Of a DNA stretch of 44,202 bases, positions 14,385 through 24,161 are shown in pieces. The notes beneath the pieces are model-generated. The model saw only the letters and a list, made by a program, of their open reading frames with translations, had not been told where the DNA came from and did not search any database. Every line of letters starts with the position of its first letter. The stretch's first letter is position 1. A program made the position numbers and the translations under genes. The stretch lies in the IMG/VR virus record IMGVR_UViG_3300033233_000065, positions 1-44,202 of that record; one strand, given 5' to 3'. The DNA is from a virus.

Positions 14385-15507
14385 CTGGATCGAGGCATAC
14401 CTTGCATATACTGCCGAAAGTAGATCGCCAGAAGAGTACCATCTTTGGACAGGGATCAGTTCCATTGCTGCAGTTCTCCGAAGAAATGTACTCTTTGATA
14501 TGGGGTACTTTCTCTTGTACCCTAACTTGTATATCGTTCTTGTGGGACCTGCAGGTCGTTGTAAGAAGTCCACTGCTATGCGAATCGGAAAGTCTGTCTT
14601 TCGTGAGATCCCAGGAGTGGATTTTACTGCGGACAGTACCACCAGGGAGCGTCTCATCCAAGATTTGGCTACTTCCTATAAAGATGGGCAGTCGCCACTT
14701 ACAGCCCATAGTTCCGAGTTTGCGTCGCTTCTAACATCATCACAGATGGATATGGTAGTGTTCCTCACAGACATCTATGACTGTCCACTAGAGTGGTCTC
14801 ACAAGACCAAAACTGGAGGAACACAGAAGATCAAAGCTCCATACCTGAATCTACTTGGAGCTACTACACCAGAATGGATAGCAAGAGCAATGCCTCTTGA
14901 CACCATCGGGATTGGACTAACAAGTCGGATTATCTTTGTTTACCAAGATACTCCTCGGATCAAGAAGGCTATGCCAGAGCTATCACCAGCACAGAAGCAA
15001 CTCCATGAGATGCTCAAGCAAGACCTTACTCATATTTCAACTCTCCATCACGAATATAGATTTGACGATGATGCAAGGGAGTTCTATGAGGAGTGGGATA
15101 TGAAGAATCTCATGAAACCAAATCCTACGAATGATCCTAGATTGAATGGTTACTTCGAGCGCAAGCCAATGCACTTGATCAAACTAGCGATGATTCTAGC
15201 TGCGTCAAGCAGAGATGGTAATATCCTAACGGCGCAGGATCTTCAAAACGCGCTAGGGCTATTCGATAGAATCGAGCCGATGATGACAAGAGTGTTTGCT
15301 AACGTCGGAAAGAATCCTCTGGCAGTGGATATTGAGGATACTTTTGCAACACTACTGGCAGAAGAAAATGGCTGCTCGTTGGGAGAGTTGCTGGATAGGT
15401 TCAAGCACTCAGTCAGAAAGGAAGAACTGATCGAGGTGTTGGATACACTAGTGACGATCCAGAAGGTGCAACTGGTTGGCGGAAGGTATAAGGCTATAAG
15501 GAGGTGA
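14362..15507 (+). CDS. DUF3987-type P-loop protein, putative helicase/primase
   Basis: Start at ATG 14362 with GGGAGG 6 nt before it, overlapping the polymerase end by 23 nt. The 381-residue product begins WIEAYLAYTAESRSPEEYHLWTGISSIAAVLRRNV, the usual DUF3987 lead-in. It then has a variant Walker A GPAGRCKKST (62-71) and a Walker B region MVVFLTDIYD. Such proteins are thought to provide helicase or primase-helicase function next to the polymerase. A separate primase is not seen in this genome. It is the last plus-strand gene before the convergent terminator. Confidence 0.75.
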   Translation: MSERLLPNWIEAYLAYTAESRSPEEYHLWTGISSIAAVLRRNVLFDMGYFLLYPNLYIVLVGPAGRCKKSTAMRIGKSVFREIPGVDFTADSTTRERLIQDLATSYKDGQSPLTAHSSEFASLLTSSQMDMVVFLTDIYDCPLEWSHKTKTGGTQKIKAPYLNLLGATTPEWIARAMPLDTIGIGLTSRIIFVYQDTPRIKKAMPELSPAQKQLHEMLKQDLTHISTLHHEYRFDDDAREFYEEWDMKNLMKPNPTNDPRLNGYFERKPMHLIKLAMILAASSRDGNILTAQDLQNALGLFDRIEPMMTRVFANVGKNPLAVDIEDTFATLLAEENGCSLGELLDRFKHSVRKEELIEVLDTLVTIQKVQLVGGRYKAIRR

Positions 15508-15541
15508 TGCAACTGTATATCCCTAGTGGGGTACCATAACA

Positions 15542-15580
15542 AAGGGCCAGCCTCAAACCATCGGGGCTGGCCCTTCTTGT
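15542..15580. terminator. Bidirectional terminator between the convergent arms
   Basis: AAGGGCCAGCC (15542-15552) pairs perfectly with GGCTGGCCCTT (15565-15575) over a 12-nt loop. The plus strand continues CTTGT, the minus strand TTTGTTATGG. Its place between the two converging operons makes a two-way terminator the natural reading. Confidence 0.85.
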
Positions 15581-15583
15581 ACT

Positions 15584-15599
15584 TGTCCAATAATGGACA
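15584..15599. repeat. Dispersed palindrome copy 4 (TGTCCAATAATGGACA)
   Basis: With flanks it is an 18-bp palindrome (TTGTCCA-ATAA-TGGACAA). It abuts the stop codon of the minus-strand 34-residue gene and follows the convergent terminator. Confidence 0.92.
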
Positions 15600-15600
15600 A

Positions 15601-15705
15601 CTATTTGAACCAATATCTATACCAATCTCTCAACTCATCCCAGTCGAAGAAGATTGCTATGAGAAGTGGTTGTAAGATAATAGCACCAATCAGGAAGAGG
15701 ATCAT
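15601..15705 (-). CDS. Single-span membrane peptide (34 aa)
   Basis: On the minus strand, ATG at 15705-15703 overlaps the stop of the 1,820-residue gene (ATGA) and has AAGGAG 5 nt upstream. Peptide MILFLIGAIILQPLLIAIFFDWDELRD... is one membrane helix followed by an aromatic, charged tail (DWYRYWFK). Being last in the late operon it might assist lysis (small holin- or pinholin-like), but its size allows no firm call. Palindrome copy 4 starts immediately after it. Confidence 0.65.
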   Translation of the reverse strand: MILFLIGAIILQPLLIAIFFDWDELRDWYRYWFK

Positions 15706-18700
15706 CTGTTCTCCTTCATCTGTCTCGCCAGGTCGTTTGCAATCTTCATATGATCAATAATGAGCTGTGTGAACTGCTTGATAGTAGCATCTCGTACTTC
15801 CCTTTCTACCATCCCATCAGGCATGTGCTGAATATCGTCAATCGCTCGACGCAGATCAGCGACTTTCTGTCTAACTTCATCATGCACCTTGATTAGTTGG
15901 ATCCTATCCATGTTGTGAGTGTAGTAATCCAACAGGAGAGTAGGATCTGATGTGGCGAGCTCCTTCACGGTGCCAGCTGCCGCTTGGACCTTCTCATCTC
16001 GATTATAGAACTCTTGCACATCCTTCACATTCATCGAAGGATACTTGACAGCATATCGGCTAATCAATGGGAGTTCTTCCTTAGCAGGCAGGTATCCCTT
16101 GTCTCTATATACCAATGCAGCATCTAGAGCCTTCAGGGCATCCTGCCCCATCATACCTCCGATAGTCCCAATGGCATAGTCAAGACCTGCAGGAGACATA
16201 GCTCTACGAAGTGCTTCGAGATCAGTATTCTGACTGATCGGAGATACAGCATCTGCAATAATCCGACTGGGGAGAGATGCATTGTCAGCTCCCTGCATAT
16301 TCGGATCGAGGTTCTTATCTGAGCTTGGAGTAATAGGCGATCCCCAACCAATCTTATAGTTCGTCATGAGAGACAGAGGTACAACGCCAATCTGAGGAAT
16401 GACATTCAGAGCTACGTCATCCCAGAGAGCTCCCGCCATCTTCATTGTACCTTCAGGATCTTTGTCGTACATCTTATCAAGGACAGCTTCTGCTGACGCT
16501 CCAAAGATCTCCCCAACAACCTGAGGACGTCGAACTCGAATGATACTATTATCTCCGGCTCTGAAGAACCAATACCGCTGGCCAATCGTTGTCTTACGAA
16601 CATCCTCAATCTCCTTATCTCCATGATTGAAATACCAAAGCATCATGGAGGGAAGAGTCAATCCAACGAACGCCTTAGTAAGAAACTCTGCAGAAGCCGC
16701 TACTCTCGGACTGGCTCCCATCTCTTTGAGAGCTCCTCCCATAAAATCTTGGCTATATCGAGGCTCTCTATAAGGATGCCAACCAATCCTCTCCAAAGTC
16801 TTATCCATCGCTGCAATAGCAGGACGGGAGAACATGGTGAGATAGTTGAATACCCTCATAGCTTGAAAACCACCCTGCATACGATAGTTGCCAATCAGAT
16901 TCTGTGCAGCATATGCAGCTTCAATCGTACTTGCTCCATGATCGAGCGCACGGAGGTACTCACCAACACGTGCGGAGTTAGCAAAAGGAAGAACAATAGT
17001 CTTATATGCATCCCAGAGCTTCATTTCCTTCATCTGCTTCCATGCCAGCTTGTACGGTGCATCAGCAGAAAGACGAAGAGCTTCAGCCCTTGTTTCACTT
17101 GCAAGGTATGGAAGAGACTGGAGGGATGTAGGACCACCAGCAGCTAGCAGATCTTGATACTTCTTTGAACCTCTAAACTCATGCCACCAACCTCTAAAAC
17201 TATCAATCCCTGGACGGAAGCCATACTCGGAAAGCAAGTATGCATGGAAACTGTCCATAATGAACTGATTAGCCACAAATGCTGGGCTATAAATAACACC
17301 TTTCGATGCAAAGCGAGCAGGCAGCCCCAGCATCCTCCATGTCATCTCCATCTCAGCTGGAGATAGAGCTTTTACCGCACGGAAGATATCTGCGTTCACA
17401 CGATATGATTGAATCTCACCATTCCTGAAGTAGCTAATCACTCCAGGCTTGCCATTGATTGCTTCAGGATCCATATAAGCAAGCATAGCCTTTGCATCAG
17501 CCATAGAGATATTAGCCCACTTTCGCATTTCGGCTTCTAAGCCATCCACATTCAGAGCATGTTTATTGAGTTGCTTACCTACTGGCTGGAGAATAGCCGT
17601 CTGAATGTCCTTTGGAAGTTCATAGACTCTATCTACTAGTTGAGTCAGGATGTTGTTATACTCAGCCGATCGAAGAATACGAGCAGTCATACTCATCGTG
17701 ACATCTACAGGATTCAGAACAGGCTTGTTACTACCTCCCTTACGCATATAGAGGCCACGCTTTGCAGCAACTTTATCAGTACGAGTCTTAGCTATTCCTT
17801 CTAGTTGCTCTACAATCCGATGGAAGGGAGTATACCAATCTTCTTCTGCAAACTTATTGAAGGTATCTTGAGAGATCAAGCCGTTCTTCATCTGAACATA
17901 TGCACCTGCCAGATTGAACCGACGGAGTTCTTTAGCTGCTTCCATTAGCCAATCTGGAGAGTTAGCTATGATATGCTCAGCCTGAGCAATCGTCATAGGA
18001 AGTTTATCTGGATGCCAACCTTTTCCAGCAAGTTCCATTGTAGAGAGAGCAGTTGCTAGATTACCAAGAGCTTCCTTGTTTCCCCTAGCCTTCTTCTCTA
18101 CAATCTCTCCAAGAGGCAAGACAGGCTTATCATCAATCAAGATTGGCTCAGGATTACCAGTCTCTGGATTGATATAGTCAACCTTCGTGGTCATCCAACG
18201 TTCATTCTGTGCAGCGTAACTTCCACTCATCTCTGCCAACTTTGCAGGATTCTTCTGTGTTGGTAGATCCTTTCTAAATGGAATACGCTCGATTCCATCA
18301 ATAGCTCGAATGAGACCAGCATAGAACTCTCTCGTCCGAGCTTGGATACTAACCTTCCCACCTTCTAGATCTTCTGCAGAATATACAGCTTTCTTGAACT
18401 GATTTATTCCAGGGATAGCTTCAGACGCTTTCGGTCCTGGAGCAGCCATTGCTGCACGACGAGCAAGAAGGTACTTCGCGCCCATCCATCCAACAGACGT
18501 GCCAAGTCCCCACATAAACATACGAGATGCACGCTTATGCTCATCCTCTGGAGGAAGAGGTTCAAAGTACCCATATGACGCACCAACTGCAAAACTAGTT
18601 ACAGAAGGATGTGTATAGAGATTTTTGAACTCACTTCCAATAGGAGGAGCACCATCAGGGCCAGAAGGTTTAGACTTCCGAAGAGCTTTCTCCTCTACTA

Positions 18701-21164
18701 GCTTAGCCAGACGTTCACTCCAAGGACCCGACTCATGCGGGTCGAGGTTAGAGATTCGCTCAGGAATCTCCGCAATCTGCCGCTCAAGCATAGCATCACT
18801 AAGCTTGCTCGGAGGAATACGAAAGTCTTTCGCCGTCAAGGGCTTGACAGTAACTTCGATAGGCACAGGAGCAACAGTTTTCCTAGGAGCTTGTTGCCTA
18901 GCTTGTTCCGCTAATATCTTCCTTGTATTGATTTCCTTTTTCATCTCAGTCAGACGAGACTGAGCATCTCTTCTATCTACCTTCGATAGAGATTCATCTT
19001 GTAGCTTTAGCTCTAACGCATCTCTCTGAGACTGAAGTTCTTCAGGAGTTAGATTCTTATATGGACGTTCAGATTCAGTTGTCTTAGCTTTCTCCCGACG
19101 AGCCATCTCAGCCTTGATTGGTTCAAGCTCTTTCAGGAGAGCCTCTCGCTCTGCATCCGTCTTAGCGAAAGTTACCTTATCTACAACTGCTGTCTCCATT
19201 TTATCTAGATCACTATCAGATATCTTCGCCAGCGGGCTCTCTACCACTGGTTTTTCAGGTACGGCAGGAGGAATATCTGTTGTGATGTTAGAGGGCTTCT
19301 GCTCAGCAGCCCTTGACTGCGCTGCAATCAGATCATCTTCATAAGGCTTCAATGTTCCAGCAATCTTTGCTGATACCGGCTGCTCAGCAACTGCAACTAC
19401 GCGGGGCGGGGAAGAAGCGGTGCCGCCCGAGGGTTCCGTGAGGGCCGAAGCTTCGCTTGGGGCGGGAGGCGCTACCGTTGACGGAGGAATGTCCTCCTGT
19501 CCGAACTGTGCTTCTGGTGCTAGCTTCCCTTCGTCAGATAGTTGCTTCGTAATGCCAAGCAGCTCAGCCTGTAGTGCCTTATGACGAGGCGACCCAATCT
19601 CCTCATATGGCATATGATCTAGCTCATAAACAACTGCCTGCCCACGTTTCCATAGAACATCCTGAGCAGGGGTTCTGCTAGTTGCAGCTTCCTCAGCCAT
19701 AGTCTCAGCACGACTCTTCGCTGGACCTTCTCTTGGCTTGAGGATAGCCGAGCGTTCAGTCAGGGACTGGAGCTGAGCTTCGAGCGTAGGTATCGGAGCG
19801 TTCGGATCAAACTTTTCTCCGAGTGCAGTCAAGGCCTGTCTCAGCTCCATCCGGCGAGCAACTTCTGCTACAACTGGAGACATTCCTGGACGGACTGGTG
19901 CCTTGTCCAACGTTGGACTAGTTGGAGGCTGCGGGGGAACTTCTGGCGTTTGTGGAAGCTGACTGACTGCTTCCGCAGTCTTCACCTTCTCCTCTGCTGC
20001 TTTTGTCGCAACAGGACCTCCACTTGCTTCCGCCTTTGCTAGCTCTGCCTGAGCTGCCTCCATCGCCTGCTGTTGGATAGGAACAGGAGTCTCAGTTAGT
20101 GGCTCAGCCGGAGCCCCTTCCGCCTTCGCTTTCCGTGCAGCAGTGAACTGTGCTACATAAGCATCCCTCTCTTCCTTCGCCAGATCCTTCCATCTCTTTC
20201 CTTCATTGTCTAGAGTCCACCGTGCTTTGGCTAGCTCCCTATTCAGGCTTCGTTCTGCAGCCTTCGCCGCAGATTCTTCGGCCTTTGCTTTCAGCTCTGC
20301 AGAGACCTGCGCCCCCACAGATCCCTCCTTGGGAGCGGCACCTTCGGTGGGCACTGTTTCACCCGCCTCCGCCGTGGCAGTTGCAGTTGCTTTTGCTACC
20401 TTCGTAGCCTTAGCAGGGTCAAGAGTACCAAAGATGGCAGCACCTGTCTCAGAGAGAAGGAACTGTTTGATCTTATCTTCTGTCGGTGCTCCAGTCATGC
20501 CAGCTGCTTGGAGGATGCTGATAGGAAGCATGGCGACTGCAGACCTTCCCCCGCCTATAGCCATACGCTTAGCAAGGTTTCCTTCAACCGATTCTGTCAA
20601 GAGCTTCGCTGCGCCTTCTGCTCCAAGCTTTTTCAGACCTGTGGCGGTGATAGCAAGAGTCCCCCCAGCAACTGGCCCTATTCCAAGAGTCTGAGCAGGT
20701 AGTTCTCCAATAAACTCTCCAGCAGCTCCAGTAAAACCTTGAGGGTTGATGGTTTCAGAAATGGTCTGCCCACGTTCAGCAAGGCTCTGACGCAGTTGTT
20801 CTGCTCTATCTGATCCCATTAGAGCTGGAACAGTTGCTGCTAGTTCTGCGATAGAGAGTGGTCCTCTAGCTACGCCTGCGACTGCGCCACGAATGATGTC
20901 AGAGAATGGATTATGCTCATCTCCTGGACGAGTAAATCCCTCCTTCTGATCTTCTAGATTCTTGATAAGCTTGTCTATATGTGTTTGCTGTGCAGGACTA
21001 GCACGTAGGCGGATATTTTTCAGTGTATCAATGTTATTCTGAATACTGACTGTATCCATCTGCCGACGACCAAGAGCAGTATCTGGACTACTAATCAGAT
21101 CTGCAAAAGGATTAGCAGAACTGATGCCACTACTTGGGATCAGATCAGTGAATGGATTAGTCAT
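15702..21164 (-). CDS. Giant internal virion/ejection protein (1,820 aa)
   Basis: Starts at 21164 with AGGGA 8 nt upstream. N-terminal region: three copies of NPFxDLI-type motifs (residues 3-9, 18-24, 85-91), known from many large phage polyvalent proteins. Then a hydrophobic Gly/Ala stretch near 150-230 and a long disordered, Ala/Pro/Glu/Lys-rich part to about 900. From about 900 to 1,820 follows a globular region (NQFIMDSFHAYLLSEYGFRPG, typical of large-polyvalent-protein-associated domains). Probably packaged in the capsid and ejected with DNA. Repeat B and palindrome copy 5 lie in the disordered part. No lysozyme or protease motif was recognised. Confidence 0.75.
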   Translation of the reverse strand: MTNPFTDLIPSSGISSANPFADLISSPDTALGRRQMDTVSIQNNIDTLKNIRLRASPAQQTHIDKLIKNLEDQKEGFTRPGDEHNPFSDIIRGAVAGVARGPLSIAELAATVPALMGSDRAEQLRQSLAERGQTISETINPQGFTGAAGEFIGELPAQTLGIGPVAGGTLAITATGLKKLGAEGAAKLLTESVEGNLAKRMAIGGGRSAVAMLPISILQAAGMTGAPTEDKIKQFLLSETGAAIFGTLDPAKATKVAKATATATAEAGETVPTEGAAPKEGSVGAQVSAELKAKAEESAAKAAERSLNRELAKARWTLDNEGKRWKDLAKEERDAYVAQFTAARKAKAEGAPAEPLTETPVPIQQQAMEAAQAELAKAEASGGPVATKAAEEKVKTAEAVSQLPQTPEVPPQPPTSPTLDKAPVRPGMSPVVAEVARRMELRQALTALGEKFDPNAPIPTLEAQLQSLTERSAILKPREGPAKSRAETMAEEAATSRTPAQDVLWKRGQAVVYELDHMPYEEIGSPRHKALQAELLGITKQLSDEGKLAPEAQFGQEDIPPSTVAPPAPSEASALTEPSGGTASSPPRVVAVAEQPVSAKIAGTLKPYEDDLIAAQSRAAEQKPSNITTDIPPAVPEKPVVESPLAKISDSDLDKMETAVVDKVTFAKTDAEREALLKELEPIKAEMARREKAKTTESERPYKNLTPEELQSQRDALELKLQDESLSKVDRRDAQSRLTEMKKEINTRKILAEQARQQAPRKTVAPVPIEVTVKPLTAKDFRIPPSKLSDAMLERQIAEIPERISNLDPHESGPWSERLAKLVEEKALRKSKPSGPDGAPPIGSEFKNLYTHPSVTSFAVGASYGYFEPLPPEDEHKRASRMFMWGLGTSVGWMGAKYLLARRAAMAAPGPKASEAIPGINQFKKAVYSAEDLEGGKVSIQARTREFYAGLIRAIDGIERIPFRKDLPTQKNPAKLAEMSGSYAAQNERWMTTKVDYINPETGNPEPILIDDKPVLPLGEIVEKKARGNKEALGNLATALSTMELAGKGWHPDKLPMTIAQAEHIIANSPDWLMEAAKELRRFNLAGAYVQMKNGLISQDTFNKFAEEDWYTPFHRIVEQLEGIAKTRTDKVAAKRGLYMRKGGSNKPVLNPVDVTMSMTARILRSAEYNNILTQLVDRVYELPKDIQTAILQPVGKQLNKHALNVDGLEAEMRKWANISMADAKAMLAYMDPEAINGKPGVISYFRNGEIQSYRVNADIFRAVKALSPAEMEMTWRMLGLPARFASKGVIYSPAFVANQFIMDSFHAYLLSEYGFRPGIDSFRGWWHEFRGSKKYQDLLAAGGPTSLQSLPYLASETRAEALRLSADAPYKLAWKQMKEMKLWDAYKTIVLPFANSARVGEYLRALDHGASTIEAAYAAQNLIGNYRMQGGFQAMRVFNYLTMFSRPAIAAMDKTLERIGWHPYREPRYSQDFMGGALKEMGASPRVAASAEFLTKAFVGLTLPSMMLWYFNHGDKEIEDVRKTTIGQRYWFFRAGDNSIIRVRRPQVVGEIFGASAEAVLDKMYDKDPEGTMKMAGALWDDVALNVIPQIGVVPLSLMTNYKIGWGSPITPSSDKNLDPNMQGADNASLPSRIIADAVSPISQNTDLEALRRAMSPAGLDYAIGTIGGMMGQDALKALDAALVYRDKGYLPAKEELPLISRYAVKYPSMNVKDVQEFYNRDEKVQAAAGTVKELATSDPTLLLDYYTHNMDRIQLIKVHDEVRQKVADLRRAIDDIQHMPDGMVEREVRDATIKQFTQLIIDHMKIANDLARQMKENR
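19393..19469. repeat. GC-rich dispersed repeat, copy B (in frame inside virion gene)
   Basis: GCAACTACGCGGGGCGGGG, then GGTGCCG and CGAAGCTTCG, align with copies A, C and D. On the minus strand it encodes a Pro/Ser/Ala-rich stretch (PAPSEASALTEPSGGTASSP) of the giant virion protein, GC-richer than the surrounding gene. Confidence 0.65.
19904..19919. repeat. Dispersed palindrome copy 5 (TGTCCAACGTTGGACT)
   Basis: Inside the disordered section of the giant virion protein (encoding SPTLDK). The core TCCAACGTTGGA is a perfect palindrome; one outer base deviates. Second of the two intragenic copies. Confidence 0.85.
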
Positions 21165-21165
21165 A

Positions 21166-22476
21166 TTAGATTCCCTGAGCCTTACGCCTAAGCGCCTGTT
21201 CCACAGCAGCTTTCAACATATTATACTGTTCTTGTGTGATTAGGCCAGCATCAAGAAGATACTTCTTTGCATCGTCTAGTGTTGCTCCCCCTTCGATAAT
21301 CCGCTTACGGACTTCTTCAATATTCGGCGTACCCGTTGGAGAAGGCTTTCCTGGAGTAGTTGTCGTAACTGCTGGCAATGTTCCTGGAGCCGCATTGAAC
21401 TTAGTAGGATCTACCTTTCCAATCAGCACCCCGAGAGCGTTCTGACGGTATGTACTGGCCTGTGCTCTAAGGCCTTCGATCGCCCTTCTCTCCTGGAGCA
21501 TTTCTGGAGACATTTTACTAGGATCGCCCATCATAGCCATTGTGCCTAGAGTTCCAGATGTTCTCTCTTTTGCTTGGCGATCAAAGTCATCTGCCACATT
21601 CGTCAAAGCGCTGTAGACAGCTACACTCTTGTCATTCTGTCCCCCACGACCAGCCATGATCTCATCCATTCTTTGCTTGGCTGCCTGAGCTTCCTTCACC
21701 TTCTCTGTCATTGCAGTTGAGAAGTAAGACTTCGCATATGCACGATCTTCAGGAGTCATTGAGGATAGACTACCATTTTGCTGTGCTTCAGCCAACCAGT
21801 TCTGATATGCACGCTCTGTCAATGCTGCAGCTTTTGAGCGAAGCTGCTTTACGTCAAATGGATTTATGTTGCTATCCAACGTAATCTGATCTACATGCCT
21901 GGTAGCAGCTTCCGTCAAGAGAGGTTGAAGCTGTTTTTGTCGATCTGCCTGAATATCTGCAGGTGTCTTTAGTTTAGCAGCTATTGCTTCTGCCTGTGTC
22001 ACACTACTAGGACCCTTGGCAAGATATCTATTTGTGATGTCTTCTAGTCTAACAGCAGACTCTGGTGATAGCCCAGCATATGATCTCTCGTCAGCTGTAT
22101 AAGGTTTATAAGTTGTAACAGGCGTGATCGGAGTAGGCATAGCCCCGATCCCAGTTGGTGCTACATACTTACTTATATCTGGAACTTGGACAGGAGTGCC
22201 CATAGGGTTCTTCATAATGTTCCTAGCAACTTCATGAGGAGATGGAGCAAACCTATACCCCAGTGCTTTCACATCTGGATCATTATTAGCTGTAACAGAA
22301 TCCATCGAACCATCCTTTACCATCTGTGCGATCTGAAGAACTTTCTGTCTCTTTCGTTCTTCTTCATATCTTGCATCGGCCTTATCCGTTGCACGATTAC
22401 GCTCAATGGCTGTAGATACATTCCCGAAGGCTTGTCCGAGATAGTCCCAGATTCCTGGTACATATTCGATTGACAT
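21166..22476 (-). CDS. Internal virion protein, function unknown (436 aa)
   Basis: GAGGA 8 nt before the start at 22476; it ends 1 nt before the giant protein gene. The first 70 residues are charged and coiled-coil-like (AIERNRATDKADARYEEERKRQKVLQIAQMVKDG). The middle is Pro/Thr-rich (VPDISKYVAPTGIGAMPTPITPVT), followed by long helices with frequent Ala/Gln/Lys. The order portal-adaptor-tail-three internal proteins is usual in podoviruses, so it may be one of the ejection proteins. No family is recognised. Confidence 0.7.
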   Translation of the reverse strand: MSIEYVPGIWDYLGQAFGNVSTAIERNRATDKADARYEEERKRQKVLQIAQMVKDGSMDSVTANNDPDVKALGYRFAPSPHEVARNIMKNPMGTPVQVPDISKYVAPTGIGAMPTPITPVTTYKPYTADERSYAGLSPESAVRLEDITNRYLAKGPSSVTQAEAIAAKLKTPADIQADRQKQLQPLLTEAATRHVDQITLDSNINPFDVKQLRSKAAALTERAYQNWLAEAQQNGSLSSMTPEDRAYAKSYFSTAMTEKVKEAQAAKQRMDEIMAGRGGQNDKSVAVYSALTNVADDFDRQAKERTSGTLGTMAMMGDPSKMSPEMLQERRAIEGLRAQASTYRQNALGVLIGKVDPTKFNAAPGTLPAVTTTTPGKPSPTGTPNIEEVRKRIIEGGATLDDAKKYLLDAGLITQEQYNMLKAAVEQALRRKAQGI

Positions 22477-22490
22477 AGATTATTCCTCAA

Positions 22491-24161
22491 CTAAGCATGG
22501 GTAAGAATAGTAGTCAGAAGAGTAGCAAGCCCTGGTATAGCAGAACTTATTCCGCCAGACGTCTGAGTGTCATATCCACCAGTCCGCCCAAAGAGCATTT
22601 GGATAAGTGCAAGCATTTGCTGTGCATTTTGCATACTCATTCCATTTGCTGCAGCAAACTGAGCAAGTTGTCTCTGTTGGTCGAGAGCAGTCTGTTGCTG
22701 ATTTCTATTCACCCCAGCATTGAAGTACTCACTGTTAGCAGCGTTCTCTGCCCCTGCGTTATACAGATTCGCCTGCTGTTCCATCTGAGCATTTGTCAGA
22801 TTTGCCTGCTGTTCAAGAGCCGCCTGCTGTTCAGCCTTCTGCAAGAGTGAGTTTGCAGCAGCCATCATATCAGTACGGCCAGAAGCGATTGCTTGCTGCC
22901 TGAGAGCCTCTGCCTGCTGTCTCAACTGAGCTGCTGTAGTCTGCCCTTGTAGAGCAAGCTGTGCATTAGTCGTACCAGCCTGCAAGGCCATCTGGCCTTC
23001 CGCTGTATTCAAACCACTTGCCAACTGTGCAGCAGTAGTCTGCCTTCCAATCTCTTGACTTACTAGTTGATTGAGCGTGTTTGCGAGAAGAGCCTGTTGA
23101 GTAGCCGTGTTTCTATTCAAGGCTGTAGCCATCGTATTAGCATAGCCACTTCCAGTTAGATTTCCAGACTGTTCCTTTGCCGTTGCAGCTGCTAGAGCGT
23201 TTTGGGTGTTGAAGAGATTATTATATGCTGGTAAGATATTACGAGTAAACATACTATCATTACCAGTTAGGTCTCTAATAATCTCATCAGCAGACTGTGT
23301 AGTAGTTCCTTCTCTTGAGATGGTAGGAGCATTTATAGTAGGAATGTCAAACTTTTCTGGCCCTTTGCCAAAGACTGATCCAGCAGAGCTTCCAGATTCC
23401 ATGATCTGTTTTATGATCTCGTTGTAACGAGGATCTACATTGATGTTAGCACTACCCATACGTGCTGTATTAGATAGCGCAACATCATAGGTAGGTAGAT
23501 CAGGAATAGACACACCCAGACCTGATGTATCAGGAGGATTTACAAAGACCCTCTGTAGCATATCTACAATGGCCTGAATACCTTGATTATCCCCTCCAGG
23601 ATTTGCAGACCCTCTAGGGATTGCTGTTAGAGGAGTTCCATCAGGGTTAGTATACGGATGATCGTTAGGGCCTGCAGTATATCCACCGTTATTTGGAATG
23701 ATTGTACCATTTGGTAGTGTTATCGTTCCAGATCCTCGTGCAACGGCCTGAGCATTCATTCTTCTGCCAGTAAACAAAGTAGCCCCATCTCCTCTAGTTC
23801 CTGGTGGAGTTGGTGTTCCTGGTGGAGTTGGCGCTGGAGTTCCCGCAGGCCTTGGAAGAGGCTTCCATGGAACATACTCAGGCGATCCAGGTATCTTGGT
23901 ATAATCAATAGGAAAACCAAGAGGATCATTCAAAGGTCTTCCATATTCATCTAATGGCGAGCGGCCAGTAAATGGTGTATATGAGATACCTCCAGCCATT
24001 CTCCGACCTTGTGTAGTAGGAGTAAAAGCTGTAGCACCCTGATTTGCAAAGTTTGGTGTAATAGACGGATTCTGAACATTCAGAATAGCTTGATATAGCA
24101 TATTCTGAAAAGCATCTGTCGCACTAGAGTTAGAACTATATGTTTTCGTTGAGCCGCCCAT
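22491..24161 (-). CDS. Ala/Gln-rich virion protein, probable ejection protein (556 aa)
   Basis: Excellent ribosome-binding site (GAGGTGAT) before the start at 24161, which overlaps the GNAT stop (TAATG). N-terminal 200 residues: Pro/Gly/Thr-rich and disordered (APTPPGTPTPPG). C-terminal 250 residues: long helices built of Ala, Gln, Asn (QALLANTLNQLVSQEIGRQTTAAQLASGLNTAEGQM; QQANLTNAQMEQQANLYNAG), repeated in heptad-like fashion. The ending has a hydrophobic tail (IPGLATLLTTIL). Composition and position suit an internal protein that forms a DNA-ejection conduit. Confidence 0.7.
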   Translation of the reverse strand: MGGSTKTYSSNSSATDAFQNMLYQAILNVQNPSITPNFANQGATAFTPTTQGRRMAGGISYTPFTGRSPLDEYGRPLNDPLGFPIDYTKIPGSPEYVPWKPLPRPAGTPAPTPPGTPTPPGTRGDGATLFTGRRMNAQAVARGSGTITLPNGTIIPNNGGYTAGPNDHPYTNPDGTPLTAIPRGSANPGGDNQGIQAIVDMLQRVFVNPPDTSGLGVSIPDLPTYDVALSNTARMGSANINVDPRYNEIIKQIMESGSSAGSVFGKGPEKFDIPTINAPTISREGTTTQSADEIIRDLTGNDSMFTRNILPAYNNLFNTQNALAAATAKEQSGNLTGSGYANTMATALNRNTATQQALLANTLNQLVSQEIGRQTTAAQLASGLNTAEGQMALQAGTTNAQLALQGQTTAAQLRQQAEALRQQAIASGRTDMMAAANSLLQKAEQQAALEQQANLTNAQMEQQANLYNAGAENAANSEYFNAGVNRNQQQTALDQQRQLAQFAAANGMSMQNAQQMLALIQMLFGRTGGYDTQTSGGISSAIPGLATLLTTILTHA